Source of the DNA: Clostridiales bacterium
GTDB lineage: Bacteria; Bacillota; Clostridia; Christensenellales; Borkfalkiaceae
Assembly: GCA_022508245.1 (NCBI GenBank)
Contig: JAFLVO010000007.1
Span: forward strand, 1-59,617
Direction: 5' to 3'
Length of the DNA: 59,617 nt
Numbering within the stretch: the stretch's first letter is position 1; every line of letters starts with the position of its first letter. The position numbers were made by a program, and so were the translations under genes. Positions 32,612-40,783 of the stretch are shown piece after piece. The notes under the pieces are model-generated. The model saw only the letters and a program-made list of their open reading frames with translations. It was not told where the DNA came from and did not search any database.

Positions 32612-34066
32612 GTGAAGAAAGTAATTTGCGTATTACTTACGGTGTGTACGGCGGCGGCTGTAATAAGCTTTTCTGCCTGCACAAAGGACGGGGGCGGAGC
32701 TTTGAGCAGCTACGATATTTACGCCTCCTACGACAGCGAAAAGGCAGTCCTTGACGGGACGGTCAAATTTTCCTACTACAACGACACAGAGAACGAAATT
32801 GCCGACCTTAAATTCAATTTATACGGCAACGCCTTCCGCGAAAACTCCAACTTTAAACCCGTTTCCGACGCCTTTAAAAGTCGGGCATATTATGCCGGAA
32901 CAAGCTACGGCTCTATGAGTGTTTCAAACGTGGAAAACTGCGCAGGCTGGAACGTAGGCGGAGAGGATGAAAATATCCTTACCGTCAACCTGCTTACCCC
33001 CGTCTATCCCGAAGAGAGGGTTGAAATTACCATAACCTACAGTCTTACTCCCGCAAAAATCAACCACCGCACGGGCATAACTGCAAGGTGCGTAAACCTC
33101 GGAAATTTCTATCCTATACTCTGCGCTTATTCCAAGGACGGATTTGTGGAATGCCCCTACTATTATTGCGGCGACCCCTTCCTCTCAGAGTGCGCAAATT
33201 ACAGCGTGGTTTTAGATTTGCCCCCCGAATATGCCGCAGCTACGAGCGGTAAACTAATATCCGAGACTGTTGCGGGCGACAGAAAAAAATGCTCTTATAC
33301 GCTAAAAAATGCCCGCGATTTTGCCGTGGTTTTGTCCGATAAATTTAACGTAATTTCGCAAAATGTAAACGGCGTTGAGGTCAGCTATTACTACACCACC
33401 GACAAAAATTCGCAGGTTAATCTCTCGGTCGCGGCGGAGAGCTTAAAATACTTTGAAAAGACCTTCGGCAAGTACGCCTATCCCACCCTAGCCGTTGTTT
33501 CAACGGGCTTTTGCTACGGCGGTATGGAGTACCCCGCTTTGACGATGATTTCAGACGTACAGGATTCAGCGAACACGGTATATTCGATTGTACATGAAAC
33601 GGCGCATCAATGGTGGTACGCTATGGTCGGAAGTGACCAGCTTACAAACGCCTGGCAGGACGAGGGGCTTGCGGAGTACTCCACCCTAATGTTCTTTGAA
33701 AATAATCCTACCTACGGCTTTACGAGGACGGGAATTATAAACTCGGCAAAGAGCGCTTACCGCGCATACTTTACCGTTTACAGCCAATTAAACGGCACGG
33801 TAAACACCGCGATGCGCAGAAATTTAAGCGAATACGCGGGCGAGGTTGAGTACAACAATATTACCTACCACAAGGGGCTGCTACTATTTGATACGCTGCG
33901 AAATTCCATAGGTGACGCAAAATTTGTGAGCTCATTAAAAAACTATTTCAAGCGCAACAAGTTTAAAATTGCCTCCGCCGACGAAATTTACAGTAACTTT
34001 ATCACCTCGGGTGTGGATGTGGAAGGATTTTTCGACTCCTTTGTAGAGGGGAAAATCATCATTTGA
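32612..34066 (+). CDS. M1-family metallopeptidase lipoprotein
   Basis: A 484-residue exported aminopeptidase-like protein. The start is the GTG at 32612, seven bases after AGAGAGG; the longer reading from 32549 lacks a ribosome site. The signal peptide (VKKVICVLLTVCTAAAVI) ends in the lipobox FSAC. The N-terminal beta domain is followed by the gluzincin site VHETAHQWW with the third ligand Glu in NAWQDEGLAEYS, and the GGMEYP segment used by M1 enzymes to bind the peptide N-terminus. Closed by a strong terminator. One of few plus-strand genes here. Confidence 0.92.
   Translation: MKKVICVLLTVCTAAAVISFSACTKDGGGALSSYDIYASYDSEKAVLDGTVKFSYYNDTENEIADLKFNLYGNAFRENSNFKPVSDAFKSRAYYAGTSYGSMSVSNVENCAGWNVGGEDENILTVNLLTPVYPEERVEITITYSLTPAKINHRTGITARCVNLGNFYPILCAYSKDGFVECPYYYCGDPFLSECANYSVVLDLPPEYAAATSGKLISETVAGDRKKCSYTLKNARDFAVVLSDKFNVISQNVNGVEVSYYYTTDKNSQVNLSVAAESLKYFEKTFGKYAYPTLAVVSTGFCYGGMEYPALTMISDVQDSANTVYSIVHETAHQWWYAMVGSDQLTNAWQDEGLAEYSTLMFFENNPTYGFTRTGIINSAKSAYRAYFTVYSQLNGTVNTAMRRNLSEYAGEVEYNNITYHKGLLLFDTLRNSIGDAKFVSSLKNYFKRNKFKIASADEIYSNFITSGVDVEGFFDSFVEGKIII
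33216..33235 (-). repeat. G-rich motif copy antisense within the M1 peptidase gene
   Basis: Minus strand reads GGCATATTCGGGGGGCAAAT although the gene is on the plus strand; the sense codons read Leu-Pro-Pro-Glu-Tyr-Ala. Confidence 0.55.
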
Positions 34067-34148
34067 CGGGTTAACTTTTTGCAAACACATTTTATAGCTG
34101 GCAAAACATTTGACGGCGGCAAATAAAATTCAATATCTACTATATCTG

Positions 34149-34175
34149 CGCGGACTTAAAGGTCCGCGTTTTTTT
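34149..34175 (+). terminator. terminator of the M1 peptidase gene
   Basis: CGCGGACC-type stem (GCGCGGACTTAAAGGTCCGC) followed by TTTTTTT. Confidence 0.85.
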
Positions 34176-34384
34176 GTGTCCTGAAATGCGGTAACGGGCT
34201 TTTATAATAAAATTTAAATTAAATGTTTATTATTTCAACTTCGCGGCAATAATTTAGCCACACGGGAATCAAACAACATAAGTCCACAAGGCGACGTTTT
34301 TGTTCTTTCTGCATTCAAATCGTTTGCAGTAAGTCACTTACAACTGCACTCCCTTCACTTGAAACACCAAAACGAGAGGTAAAT

Positions 34385-34804
34385 ATGCGTTTTATAAAAC
34401 TTTCCTTAACCGCACTGTCCGCTGCGTTGATAATTTTTGCAATTGCCGCTCTGCCAAAGAGTGTTTGCTTTAACGGCGGCTACAACTACGTGTTCTACTG
34501 CGGCACGAGCTCTGCAGACTGCAGAGTTGTGCGCGCTGACGGCAACGCTAAGCTTACGCGCATATTTTTAAATAACGTCTGCGGCGAGAGTGCAGAATTT
34601 AAAGAACTCGATATAGAAAAATTTCTTTTAAGTGTCGGCGGAGAAATTGTATTTTCGGAGAGTGCGGCGGGGATTACCAACTACTATTGCTCGGCAAATC
34701 TGCCCTATTCCGTGGCAATTGACGGTACGGAAATAAATTTGCATATCGCAGTGTGCGAAAACTCAATAAAAGTAGGCACACCCATAATTTTCGGTGGGTA
34801 TTGA
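34385..34804 (+). CDS. hypothetical exported protein, possibly YwmB-like
   Basis: A 139-residue protein with a hydrophobic N-terminal segment (LTALSAALIIFAIAAL, residues 8-23) that can act as a signal or anchor. The rest is a small alpha/beta domain with four to five Cys. Its place just before a SpoIIQ-like gene recalls the B. subtilis ywmB ... spoIIQ region, and size and domain order fit, but the sequence match is not clear enough to claim. GAGAGG precedes the ATG. The 318 bp upstream hold the previous terminator, a hairpin (TGCAGTAAGT...ACAACTGCA, 34326-34349) and no clear promoter. Confidence 0.5.
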   Translation: MRFIKLSLTALSAALIIFAIAALPKSVCFNGGYNYVFYCGTSSADCRVVRADGNAKLTRIFLNNVCGESAEFKELDIEKFLLSVGGEIVFSESAAGITNYYCSANLPYSVAIDGTEINLHIAVCENSIKVGTPIIFGGY

Positions 34805-34854
34805 ATAAAAAACTTAAATATTGTCAAATAAACAATTTAAAAGGAGTAAAAATT

Positions 34855-35481
34855 ATGAAAAACAAAGAAAAAACCAAACCTACAAAGAAGAAAGTTTTGA
34901 TGTATTACTTAATTTTGGCGGCATGTCTTTTGGTGATTGCCGCTGTGACCCTCGGAGTCGTGTTCGGGGTCAGGGCAAACAGTATGTCAAACCCTACGCT
35001 TGACGTCCCCAAGGAGGAAAATCCCCCCGCAGACGACAATCCTCCCGCAGAGGATACCTCGTCAAAATACGAATTTATTACGCCGATTAAAGACGTAGTT
35101 TTAAGACACGCCCACAACTTCGACTATAACGAAACGATGGACTACTACCGTATGCACCGCGGCATGGACTTTACTGCGTCCGAGGGCACGGAAGTATTTG
35201 CCTGCGTTGACGGCACAGTTACGGAGATTATTACAAATAACGACTTGTACGGGGCAATAATAAAGGTCAGCCACGCAAACGACATCGAAACTGTATACAA
35301 GTTTGTCGTTCCTACCTCCAATCTTAAAGTAGGAAGTAAAGTAAACCGAGGCGACACGATTGCCACCGTTGCTAAAGCTACGGGCGTTGAAATTGCCGAG
35401 GGGGACCACCTGCATTTGGAGGTTTACCAAAACAATAAGTCGGTTGACCCCGATACCTTTCTTAAAATAATTGCAAAATAA
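34855..35481 (+). CDS. LytM/M23 peptidase-domain membrane protein, SpoIIQ-like
   Basis: A 208-residue protein with one N-terminal membrane helix (YYLILAACLLVIAAVTLGVVF, about residues 17-37), a Pro-rich linker (PPADDNPPAED) and a LytM domain. The metal ligands are all present: HRGMDF (His-x3-Asp) and HLHLEV, so it could be an active endopeptidase, as in clostridial SpoIIQ. The start at 34855 is fixed by AAGGAG; an upstream in-frame start is within the previous gene. In sporulators SpoIIQ links mother cell and forespore; a role in sporulation or envelope remodelling is inferred. A terminator follows. Confidence 0.85.
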   Translation: MKNKEKTKPTKKKVLMYYLILAACLLVIAAVTLGVVFGVRANSMSNPTLDVPKEENPPADDNPPAEDTSSKYEFITPIKDVVLRHAHNFDYNETMDYYRMHRGMDFTASEGTEVFACVDGTVTEIITNNDLYGAIIKVSHANDIETVYKFVVPTSNLKVGSKVNRGDTIATVAKATGVEIAEGDHLHLEVYQNNKSVDPDTFLKIIAK

Positions 35482-35499
35482 GGGCATTCCCAATGATTT

Positions 35500-35533
35500 A
35501 ACGCCGCAGATTGAAATCTGCGGCGTTATTTTC
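35500..35533 (+). terminator. terminator of the SpoIIQ-like gene
   Basis: AACGCCGCAGATT / AATCTGCGGCGTT stem followed by ATTTT. Confidence 0.85.
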
Positions 35534-35570
35534 TGCTCCGAAAACCTCTCGCCCCGCCCAAAATGTTAAT

Positions 35571-35727
35571 TAACAAAATTTTTTGTTGCGTTTGTTAAAT
35601 ATTTTCAATGATTTTTGAGCTGAAATTTTCATTTTTCATAATTTATCCGTATTAACAGTAATTAGTGTTTCAAACTAACAAAATTTTAATTTTTGCAATT
35701 TATAAAAATGTTATTGACTAACAAAAT
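35571..35727 (+). promoter_or_regulatory. three direct TAACAAAAT repeats upstream of the small gene
   Basis: TAACAAAAT occurs at 35571-35579, 35676-35684 and 35719-35727 in a very AT-rich stretch; the last copy lies just after the -35 of the small-gene promoter. Possible operator for an unknown regulator. Confidence 0.45.
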
Positions 35728-35742
35728 CAGGGTTGCTATACT
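35714..35742 (+). promoter_or_regulatory. strong promoter of the 31-codon gene
   Basis: TTGACT (35714-35719), 17 bp, TATACT (35737-35742). Confidence 0.8.
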
Positions 35743-35748
35743 ATAGTT

Positions 35749-35830
35749 GCAATCGGAAATGCGGTTGCATAAATTGCCGTGAAACTACGACCGCCGTGCG
35801 CGGTTTGGGCACGAAAAGGAGGCGCAAGTT
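35749..35830 (+). promoter_or_regulatory. structured 5' leader of the 31-codon gene
   Basis: About 82 nt. Possible hairpins: GCAATC-GGAAATGC-GGTTGC and CGTGC-GCGGTTTGG-GCACG, ending in AAAAGGAGG. No match to a known riboswitch. Confidence 0.45.
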
Positions 35831-35926
35831 ATGAAAATTTACGAAGAACTCGCAGAGCTTGACAACGAAGTTGAAGAATTGGGTCTTTCCCCCCTTTCCT
35901 ACGTTGTATTGAATTGCGCAAGATAA
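35831..35926 (+). CDS. 31-residue small protein
   Basis: ATG at 35831 with AAAAGGAGG directly upstream encodes 31 residues: an acidic helix (KIYEELAELDNEVEELGL) followed by SPLSYVVLNCAR. It is bracketed by a near-consensus promoter (35714-35742) and a strong terminator (35942-35975), so it is its own transcription unit of about 230 nt. No database check is possible here. It could be a small regulatory protein, or the reading frame could be the coding part of a regulatory RNA. No membrane segment is evident. Confidence 0.65.
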   Translation: MKIYEELAELDNEVEELGLSPLSYVVLNCAR

Positions 35927-35941
35927 AATTTACAAGAATTT

Positions 35942-35975
35942 ACAGCCTGCGGGGTTTCCGCAGGCTGTATTTTAT
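35942..35975. terminator. terminator between the small gene and ddl
   Basis: ACAGCCTGCGG-GGTTT-CCGCAGGCTGT followed by ATTTTATTT on the plus strand; it lies just past the ddl stop on the minus strand and may serve both. Confidence 0.85.
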
Positions 35976-35981
35976 TTCAAT

Positions 35982-37082
35982 TTATTTCGTTCCGAGTTTT
36001 TCGCGCCCCGCGGGGATACTTTCAAGTATGCCTGTTCTCAAAAGTTTTTTGCCGTGCCTTGTTTTAAAGTCCGTCTGTGCCTGACAGATGACTTTATCGA
36101 GAACATTGTAGAAATCTTTAAAGCCTTTAGATAAAAGATAGTAGGAAAGCGAGCCGGGCACGGTATTTATTTCACTTAAATATACCTCCTTCCCACTGAC
36201 TATAAAATCAAATCTGACGATGCCGCGCATGTTGAGCGATGAGTAAACTTTTTTTGTGGTATTCTTAATTAACTGCGACATAGTATGGGGTAAATTTGCA
36301 GGAAACGCCCTCTGCCCCCCGCCCTGATACTTGTCTTCAAAGCTCAGAATATCACCGCTTGTGAGCGCCTCCTCGCACTCCGAAGTAATGACTTCTCCGT
36401 CATAAAAGTATGCCGCACAATTGATTTCCCGCCTCTTTTCAAAGTATTTTTCGACTATTGCGGCGCTGTCGTATATAAGCGAGGTTTTGAGTGCACTTTC
36501 AAGCTCCTCGAGATTTTCCACCCTCTCAATACCTATGCTCGAACCGAGGTTTACGGGTTTGACAATAAGCGGAAACTGCGGCATATCCCCGCCCGTTTTG
36601 TATTTTTCGGCATTGGTAACGTACTCGTATTCGGCAGTTTTTACATCAAGACCTTTAAGTACAATTTTGGTAAGATACTTATCCATAAATGCCGCCGACT
36701 CGAAAATACCGGCACCGGCAAGTGGGATTCCCGCCATTTCGCACACGCCGCAAAGTCCCCCACCCTCGCCCGCACCGCCGTGACAGCAGTTGAGCGCAGC
36801 AGAGAGAGCAATAAACTTCTTTATCTTGTGCCGCTTGGAAAACAGATAAATGCCCCCGTCGGCAATGACTGCTTTGGGCGCTTTTTTGTAATTTTCGCCC
36901 TTAAAATTTTTGATATCAAAGAGCAATTGCCCCCCATATATGTCCCCGTTTTGCGCTATGTAGACGGGGATCGGGTCGTAATTGGTGCCCTTTAGAACGT
37001 TTGCTGCCATAGTGCCCGTAATAACGGAAATTTCGTTTTCGTTGGACACGCCGCCAAAAATTACGGCTATTTTTTCAGACAT
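35982..37082 (-). CDS. ddl: D-alanine--D-alanine ligase
   Basis: A 366-residue ATP-grasp ligase that makes D-Ala-D-Ala for peptidoglycan. The N-terminal FGGVSNENEIS is the family's FGGxSxEhxvS motif; the ATP-grasp region has LIVKPVNLGSSIGIERV and REINCAAY, and the C-terminal metal site EINTVPGS. GGAGGTG precedes the ATG. It follows murF, whose product uses D-Ala-D-Ala. A G-rich motif copy sits near residues 45-52. Confidence 0.94.
   Translation of the reverse strand: MSEKIAVIFGGVSNENEISVITGTMAANVLKGTNYDPIPVYIAQNGDIYGGQLLFDIKNFKGENYKKAPKAVIADGGIYLFSKRHKIKKFIALSAALNCCHGGAGEGGGLCGVCEMAGIPLAGAGIFESAAFMDKYLTKIVLKGLDVKTAEYEYVTNAEKYKTGGDMPQFPLIVKPVNLGSSIGIERVENLEELESALKTSLIYDSAAIVEKYFEKRREINCAAYFYDGEVITSECEEALTSGDILSFEDKYQGGGQRAFPANLPHTMSQLIKNTTKKVYSSLNMRGIVRFDFIVSGKEVYLSEINTVPGSLSYYLLSKGFKDFYNVLDKVICQAQTDFKTRHGKKLLRTGILESIPAGREKLGTK
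36923..36947 (-). repeat. G-rich motif copy inside ddl
   Basis: Minus strand reads GACATATATGGGGGGCAATT; encodes Asp-Ile-Tyr-Gly-Gly-Gln-Leu. Confidence 0.7.
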
Positions 37083-37190
37083 AAAAAAATCACCTCCGCA
37101 AATTTTTCAGCTTTGGTGAGTTGGCCTAATAATTTCAGACTCTATTTGAAATTATGAGGTTTAAAATTAAAATTGTTATGTTTTGTATCT

Positions 37191-38789
37191 TCAGTAGATA
37201 TCGGGCAGGTCGTTTAAAAACAACACAGCATCGCCCGCTTTAATTATTGTTCTAAGCATATCCTGTGCCTTGTCAAGTGTGGGCACGAGTGCAATTTTTT
37301 CCGCGTCTCCGCCCGCCGCAATGTAGCCCGCCTTGACAGGCTGGACGAGCGTGTCGCCGACAAGAATAACCATATCGAGCCCCACAAGCTTTTCACCGAG
37401 CGCCCTGTTTTCGCTCTCTTCAAGTATTCCGAGCTCTACAAGTCCGGGAGTTACCGCAATTTTGCTGCCTTTAAAATATTTTAAAACCTCAATCGCGGCG
37501 GCAGCCCCCTTTATATTGGAGTTGTAGCCGTCGTCGAGAATATTTACGCCGTTTGCCTCAATGAGTTGAAGCCTGTGCTCTATAAATTCAAGCCCCTCCA
37601 CCGCTTCCGCAATCTCCGCGGCAGTCATACCGAGTTCAAACGCAATCTCCGCGGCAAGCGCAATATTATCCACCGCGTGTCTGCCCAAAAGCTTGGTCTT
37701 GACAATTACGCTTTCGCCGCCAAGCTTCAGCTTAAAGGTACTTCCGCTGCTGTCGCAGCTTATTTCACTTGCGCAGTCGCATTTTATCTTCTCGCAGGGG
37801 TAATTATGGAAGAGTTCAATACAGTCCGAAGCAACTACAGCCTTTTGCTTGGTGGAAAGAAGTATTTCGCCCTTCGCCTTGACTATATTTTCAAGGCTTA
37901 AAAAGCTTTCGAGGTGTTGAGGGCAGATGCCGGTAATTATCGAGTAGTCGGGAGGGCACAGGTCACACAGCTCGGCAATGTCGCCGACGTTGCGCGCGCC
38001 CATTTCGGCAATAAACACGTCGAAGTCGTCAAGAGCATTATTATTTATTGAAAGAGCAAGCCCAAGCGGAGTGTTGTGCGAGCGTGGCGTCGCCAAGACC
38101 TTGAATTTTTTGGAAAGAATACTTGAAAGTATTTGTTTAGTGCTAGTTTTGCCGTAGCTGCCCGTTATGCCTATAACCTTTATATGCGATGAGGAAAGTT
38201 TTTGTCTTGCGCGTTTTACGAATTTTTTGTTGTGTGGAACTTCGTAAATCTTTGAAACAAGGTTGGCAAACAGCACCATAGGAATTAAAAGCAGACCAAA
38301 GAGCGCTAAGGGAACGTATCTGAAATATTCGAATATGGCGTTACCCCAGACTTCGGACGCGAAATTCAGAAGTGTTACGCAAAGATACACGAAAACCGCC
38401 GTAAAAAAAGCCAAAATAACGTAAAGGCGTTTATATCGCGGGGTGGCGGTTACGGGGACTTTTAAAGCAACCTTATTATCTGCCCAAATATAGAGCGGGA
38501 GAAAGATTGCATAGCCTGCAAGTCCTACTATCGCCGCCCACTCGCCTATAAACGAAAAACAGAGAGAAATTACGGCAACCGAGAGCGCACAGAGCATTGT
38601 TAAAAGAATATGCCTTGTAAATACGAGGTTTGACTTCTTTTTAGTCCACTTAATAAATTTTTTACCGTTGTATCCGCCCGACTGCAAGATGCCGAGCAGC
38701 CTATAACAGCACCCCGCAAGCAGTACCGAGAAGATTACGGCTATAATTACGCACTCTATGGTTTTTTCAACCGAAATAAAAATTCCCAT
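37191..38789 (-). CDS. murF: MurF-type Mur ligase fused to an N-terminal membrane domain
   Basis: A 532-residue protein, about 80 residues longer than usual MurF. The first about 185 residues hold four to five hydrophobic helices (TIECVIIAVIFSVLLAGC, ILLTMLCALSVAVISLC, LYVILAFFTAVFVYL, YVPLALFGLLLIPMVL). From about 205 a Mur ligase begins: IGITGSYGKTSTKQ (P-loop), HNTPLGLAL, EMGARNVGDIAEL, and LDDGYNSN, GLVELG. This adds D-Ala-D-Ala to the UDP-MurNAc-tripeptide. The fusion would hold the enzyme at the membrane where lipid I forms. It overlaps the hydrolase stop by one base and is upstream of ddl. Confidence 0.9.
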   Translation of the reverse strand: MGIFISVEKTIECVIIAVIFSVLLAGCCYRLLGILQSGGYNGKKFIKWTKKKSNLVFTRHILLTMLCALSVAVISLCFSFIGEWAAIVGLAGYAIFLPLYIWADNKVALKVPVTATPRYKRLYVILAFFTAVFVYLCVTLLNFASEVWGNAIFEYFRYVPLALFGLLLIPMVLFANLVSKIYEVPHNKKFVKRARQKLSSSHIKVIGITGSYGKTSTKQILSSILSKKFKVLATPRSHNTPLGLALSINNNALDDFDVFIAEMGARNVGDIAELCDLCPPDYSIITGICPQHLESFLSLENIVKAKGEILLSTKQKAVVASDCIELFHNYPCEKIKCDCASEISCDSSGSTFKLKLGGESVIVKTKLLGRHAVDNIALAAEIAFELGMTAAEIAEAVEGLEFIEHRLQLIEANGVNILDDGYNSNIKGAAAAIEVLKYFKGSKIAVTPGLVELGILEESENRALGEKLVGLDMVILVGDTLVQPVKAGYIAAGGDAEKIALVPTLDKAQDMLRTIIKAGDAVLFLNDLPDIY

Positions 38790-39508
38790 TATTTCTCCAA
38801 AAATTCCGAAATCTTTTGATTATATAAAAGCGGATATTCGCAAAAACCGAAATGCCCGCCCGAAAGAATTTCCAATTGACTGCCCGCTATGAGCCCGTGA
38901 AAAATTTCACCCTCCTCGCTTGGAGGAGTTACGGTATCCTTCTCCCCGTACAGGAGCAAGGTCGGGTTTTTGATTTTTTTTGCACAGTCCTTTAAATCTT
39001 CGTTGACGATTAGCTTGTAGCTCTCTTTCATCATTGGCGAAAGACGCCTGTATTCCTCGCTGCCAAAGTGCTTTTCGGCAAGTTTTGGGAAAAGCTTTTT
39101 TACCCGCCTGTATGCATTGACCCGTCTGATATACTTGGGCGATCGGGGTTTTACTATGCCCGCGCCACCGCAGATTACGAGCCGGTCTACAAGCTCGCCG
39201 CGCTCTGATAACAGCTTGAAAGCCACCCTCGCGCCGAAAGAGTGTGCGACAATATGCGGACTGTCAAGCCGCATATGCTTTATGAATTTTTCAAGCCAAG
39301 CGGCGTAATCTCCTACACTCCACGCGCTCTCTGTCTGCTCGCTTCCCCCAAAGCAGGGAAAGTCGGGTGCAATAACGCAATAATGTTCGGACAAATATTT
39401 TATCTGATAGTAAAAGCTTTCTTTGCGGGAGGCATAGCCGTGCAATAAAAGCACGTCCTTGCCGCTTCCTGCTCTCGTGTAAGAAACGAATTTACCGTCT
39501 AAAAAAAT
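38789..39508 (-). CDS. alpha/beta hydrolase, likely AUU start codon
   Basis: Alpha/beta hydrolase of about 240 residues. Catalytic triad candidates: Ser in VAHSFGA, Asp in YGEKDTV, His in SGGHFGF; oxyanion motif LLLHGYAS. Frame analysis upstream of the first GTG (39454) continues open with a typical first strand (FLDGKFVSYTRAGSG). AAGGAG (39517-39522) lies seven bases before ATT at 39506-39508, and there is no ATG, GTG or TTG between, so initiation at AUU is proposed. The stop overlaps the murF ATG (TAATG). Repeat B2 lies immediately upstream and may have removed an earlier start. Substrate unknown. Confidence 0.75.
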   Translation of the reverse strand: MFLDGKFVSYTRAGSGKDVLLLHGYASRKESFYYQIKYLSEHYCVIAPDFPCFGGSEQTESAWSVGDYAAWLEKFIKHMRLDSPHIVAHSFGARVAFKLLSERGELVDRLVICGGAGIVKPRSPKYIRRVNAYRRVKKLFPKLAEKHFGSEEYRRLSPMMKESYKLIVNEDLKDCAKKIKNPTLLLYGEKDTVTPPSEEGEIFHGLIAGSQLEILSGGHFGFCEYPLLYNQKISEFLEK

Positions 39509-39526
39509 ATTAAAACTCCTTAAATA

Positions 39527-39734
39527 TTCACAAATATTTAATTCTATTCTGCGAATTAAATATTTCGTGATTTTTAGAAACTATGTTTCTCTGCCGCAAT
39601 AATCAAGGGCAAACAAGCATATAATTGCGGGCATTCACTTCCAGTGAGCCGTAAGTATACGCAAATTGAGTGCGCTGACGCAGAAGTGTGATTCTGCTTG
39701 CGCCCTAAGATGTTTTTTAAGGTTCACAAATATT
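39527..39734 (+). repeat. family B structured element, copy B2
   Basis: Begins TTCACAAATATT. Stems: ATTTAATTC-TATTCTGC-GAATTAAAT; AGAAAC/GTTTCT; CCGCAAT/ATTGCGG enclosing AGGGCAAACA; GCGTA-type stem (CCGTAAGTATACGC); CGCAGAA/TTCTGCTTGCG. The 5' string TTCACAAATATT recurs exactly at 39723-39734, where it overlaps the rimI stop codon. Confidence 0.85.
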
Positions 39735-40167
39735 ATAAATCTTTCACCATAACTAAGCAGTCTTCGCCGTCTGAATAATATCTGGTGCGGGCGTACACGC
39801 CTTTAAAACCGCATTTAAGGTAGAGCGCCATTGCTACGCTGTTTGATACACGCACTTCCAAAAAAACCTTTTTTGCGCCCTTTTTCTTCGCATATTTCAA
39901 AAGCTCGTTCAAAACGGCAGTGCCTATGCCGCTGTTCCGGTAATATTCAACCACGGCAACATTGTCGATGTCGGCGCTGTCTACGGCGTGCGTAATGCCG
40001 CCGTAGCCCACGATTTCCCCATCCTCCTCGGCAAGCACGCCGTGGAAGCTCTCCTCTTCGAAGCTCGAAACAAGCATTTTATAGCTCCACGGCTCCTTGG
40101 GGAAGCACTCCTTTTCTATTTCGGAAATTTTTAATATGTCCTCGTATTTCCACTCTCTTATCTTCAT
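39733..40167 (-). CDS. rimI: ribosomal-protein-alanine N-acetyltransferase RimI-like
   Basis: A 144-residue GNAT acetyltransferase. It starts IREWKYEDILKISEIEKECF and has EPWSYKML, the acetyl-CoA loop VVEYYRNSGIGTAVL, and FLEVRVSNSVAMALYLKCGF, all typical of RimI, which acetylates S18 in E. coli. GGTGA precedes the ATG. It follows tsaB in the t6A operon as in many bacteria. The stop codon overlaps the 3' direct repeat of element B2. Confidence 0.9.
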   Translation of the reverse strand: MKIREWKYEDILKISEIEKECFPKEPWSYKMLVSSFEEESFHGVLAEEDGEIVGYGGITHAVDSADIDNVAVVEYYRNSGIGTAVLNELLKYAKKKGAKKVFLEVRVSNSVAMALYLKCGFKGVYARTRYYSDGEDCLVMVKDL

Positions 40168-40168
40168 T

Positions 40169-40783
40169 TTATTTCACCGATTTCAGTAGTTTTTCACGCA
40201 CCTCTTCCGCTTGACTTTTGCGCACATAGAGTGCTTGAATATTTTTTGAAAAATCGCGTTCGTTGAGGCATATTGCGGGGTGTAAGCAGCTTTTCACATC
40301 CAATTTTGAGTAGTTTTCAAAGGGCAAATCTTCAAATCCGTACAGCTTTGTATTAAAACCTTTTACCTCTTCCTCGGAGAGATATTTATATTCCTTTGCA
40401 CCGCCGAAGTAGGAGCCTAAATAATAGTAATTACGCCCCGCATCTATGACGACGCAGAAATTTTCGTCTGCCACATTATATGCTATCATATCGAACGCCG
40501 TTACTCCGAGAAGAGGCTTTTTTGTTGCAAGCGCAAACCCCTTAACGGTGGCAATACCTATTCTTATCCCCGTAAAAGAGCCGGGACCCGTAACCGCCGC
40601 AAAAAAATCGCACTCGTCGGGCTTGAGCTCTGTCTCCGTAAGCGCCGCGTCTATTTCGTCCATAAGTATCTGCGAGTGTTTCATGGCGCACTCGGGCAAA
40701 TGCCTTAAAACCTGCCTATCCCCCTTTTGCGCCAAGACCGTGAGGTAGCGAGAGGATGTGTCTATTGCCAAAAAATTACTCAT
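40169..40783 (-). CDS. tsaB: tRNA t6A biosynthesis protein TsaB
   Basis: A 204-residue ASKHA-fold protein that pairs with TsaD to make N6-threonylcarbamoyladenosine at A37 of ANN-decoding tRNAs. Signatures: LAIDTSSRYLTV, AAVTGPGSFTGIRIGIATVKG and the loop PLLGVTAFD. It overlaps tsaE by 8 bp and is followed one base later by rimI. TsaD and TsaC are not in the window. Confidence 0.94.
   Translation of the reverse strand: MSNFLAIDTSSRYLTVLAQKGDRQVLRHLPECAMKHSQILMDEIDAALTETELKPDECDFFAAVTGPGSFTGIRIGIATVKGFALATKKPLLGVTAFDMIAYNVADENFCVVIDAGRNYYYLGSYFGGAKEYKYLSEEEVKGFNTKLYGFEDLPFENYSKLDVKSCLHPAICLNERDFSKNIQALYVRKSQAEEVREKLLKSVK

Noticed and set aside
34290-34380. A sequence with CCACAA, TTCTTTCTGC and CCCTTCACTTG before the 34385 gene, resembling family B
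   Set aside because: The order of stems and the AGGGCAAACA loop are missing, so it is not called a copy; it could be a decayed one.
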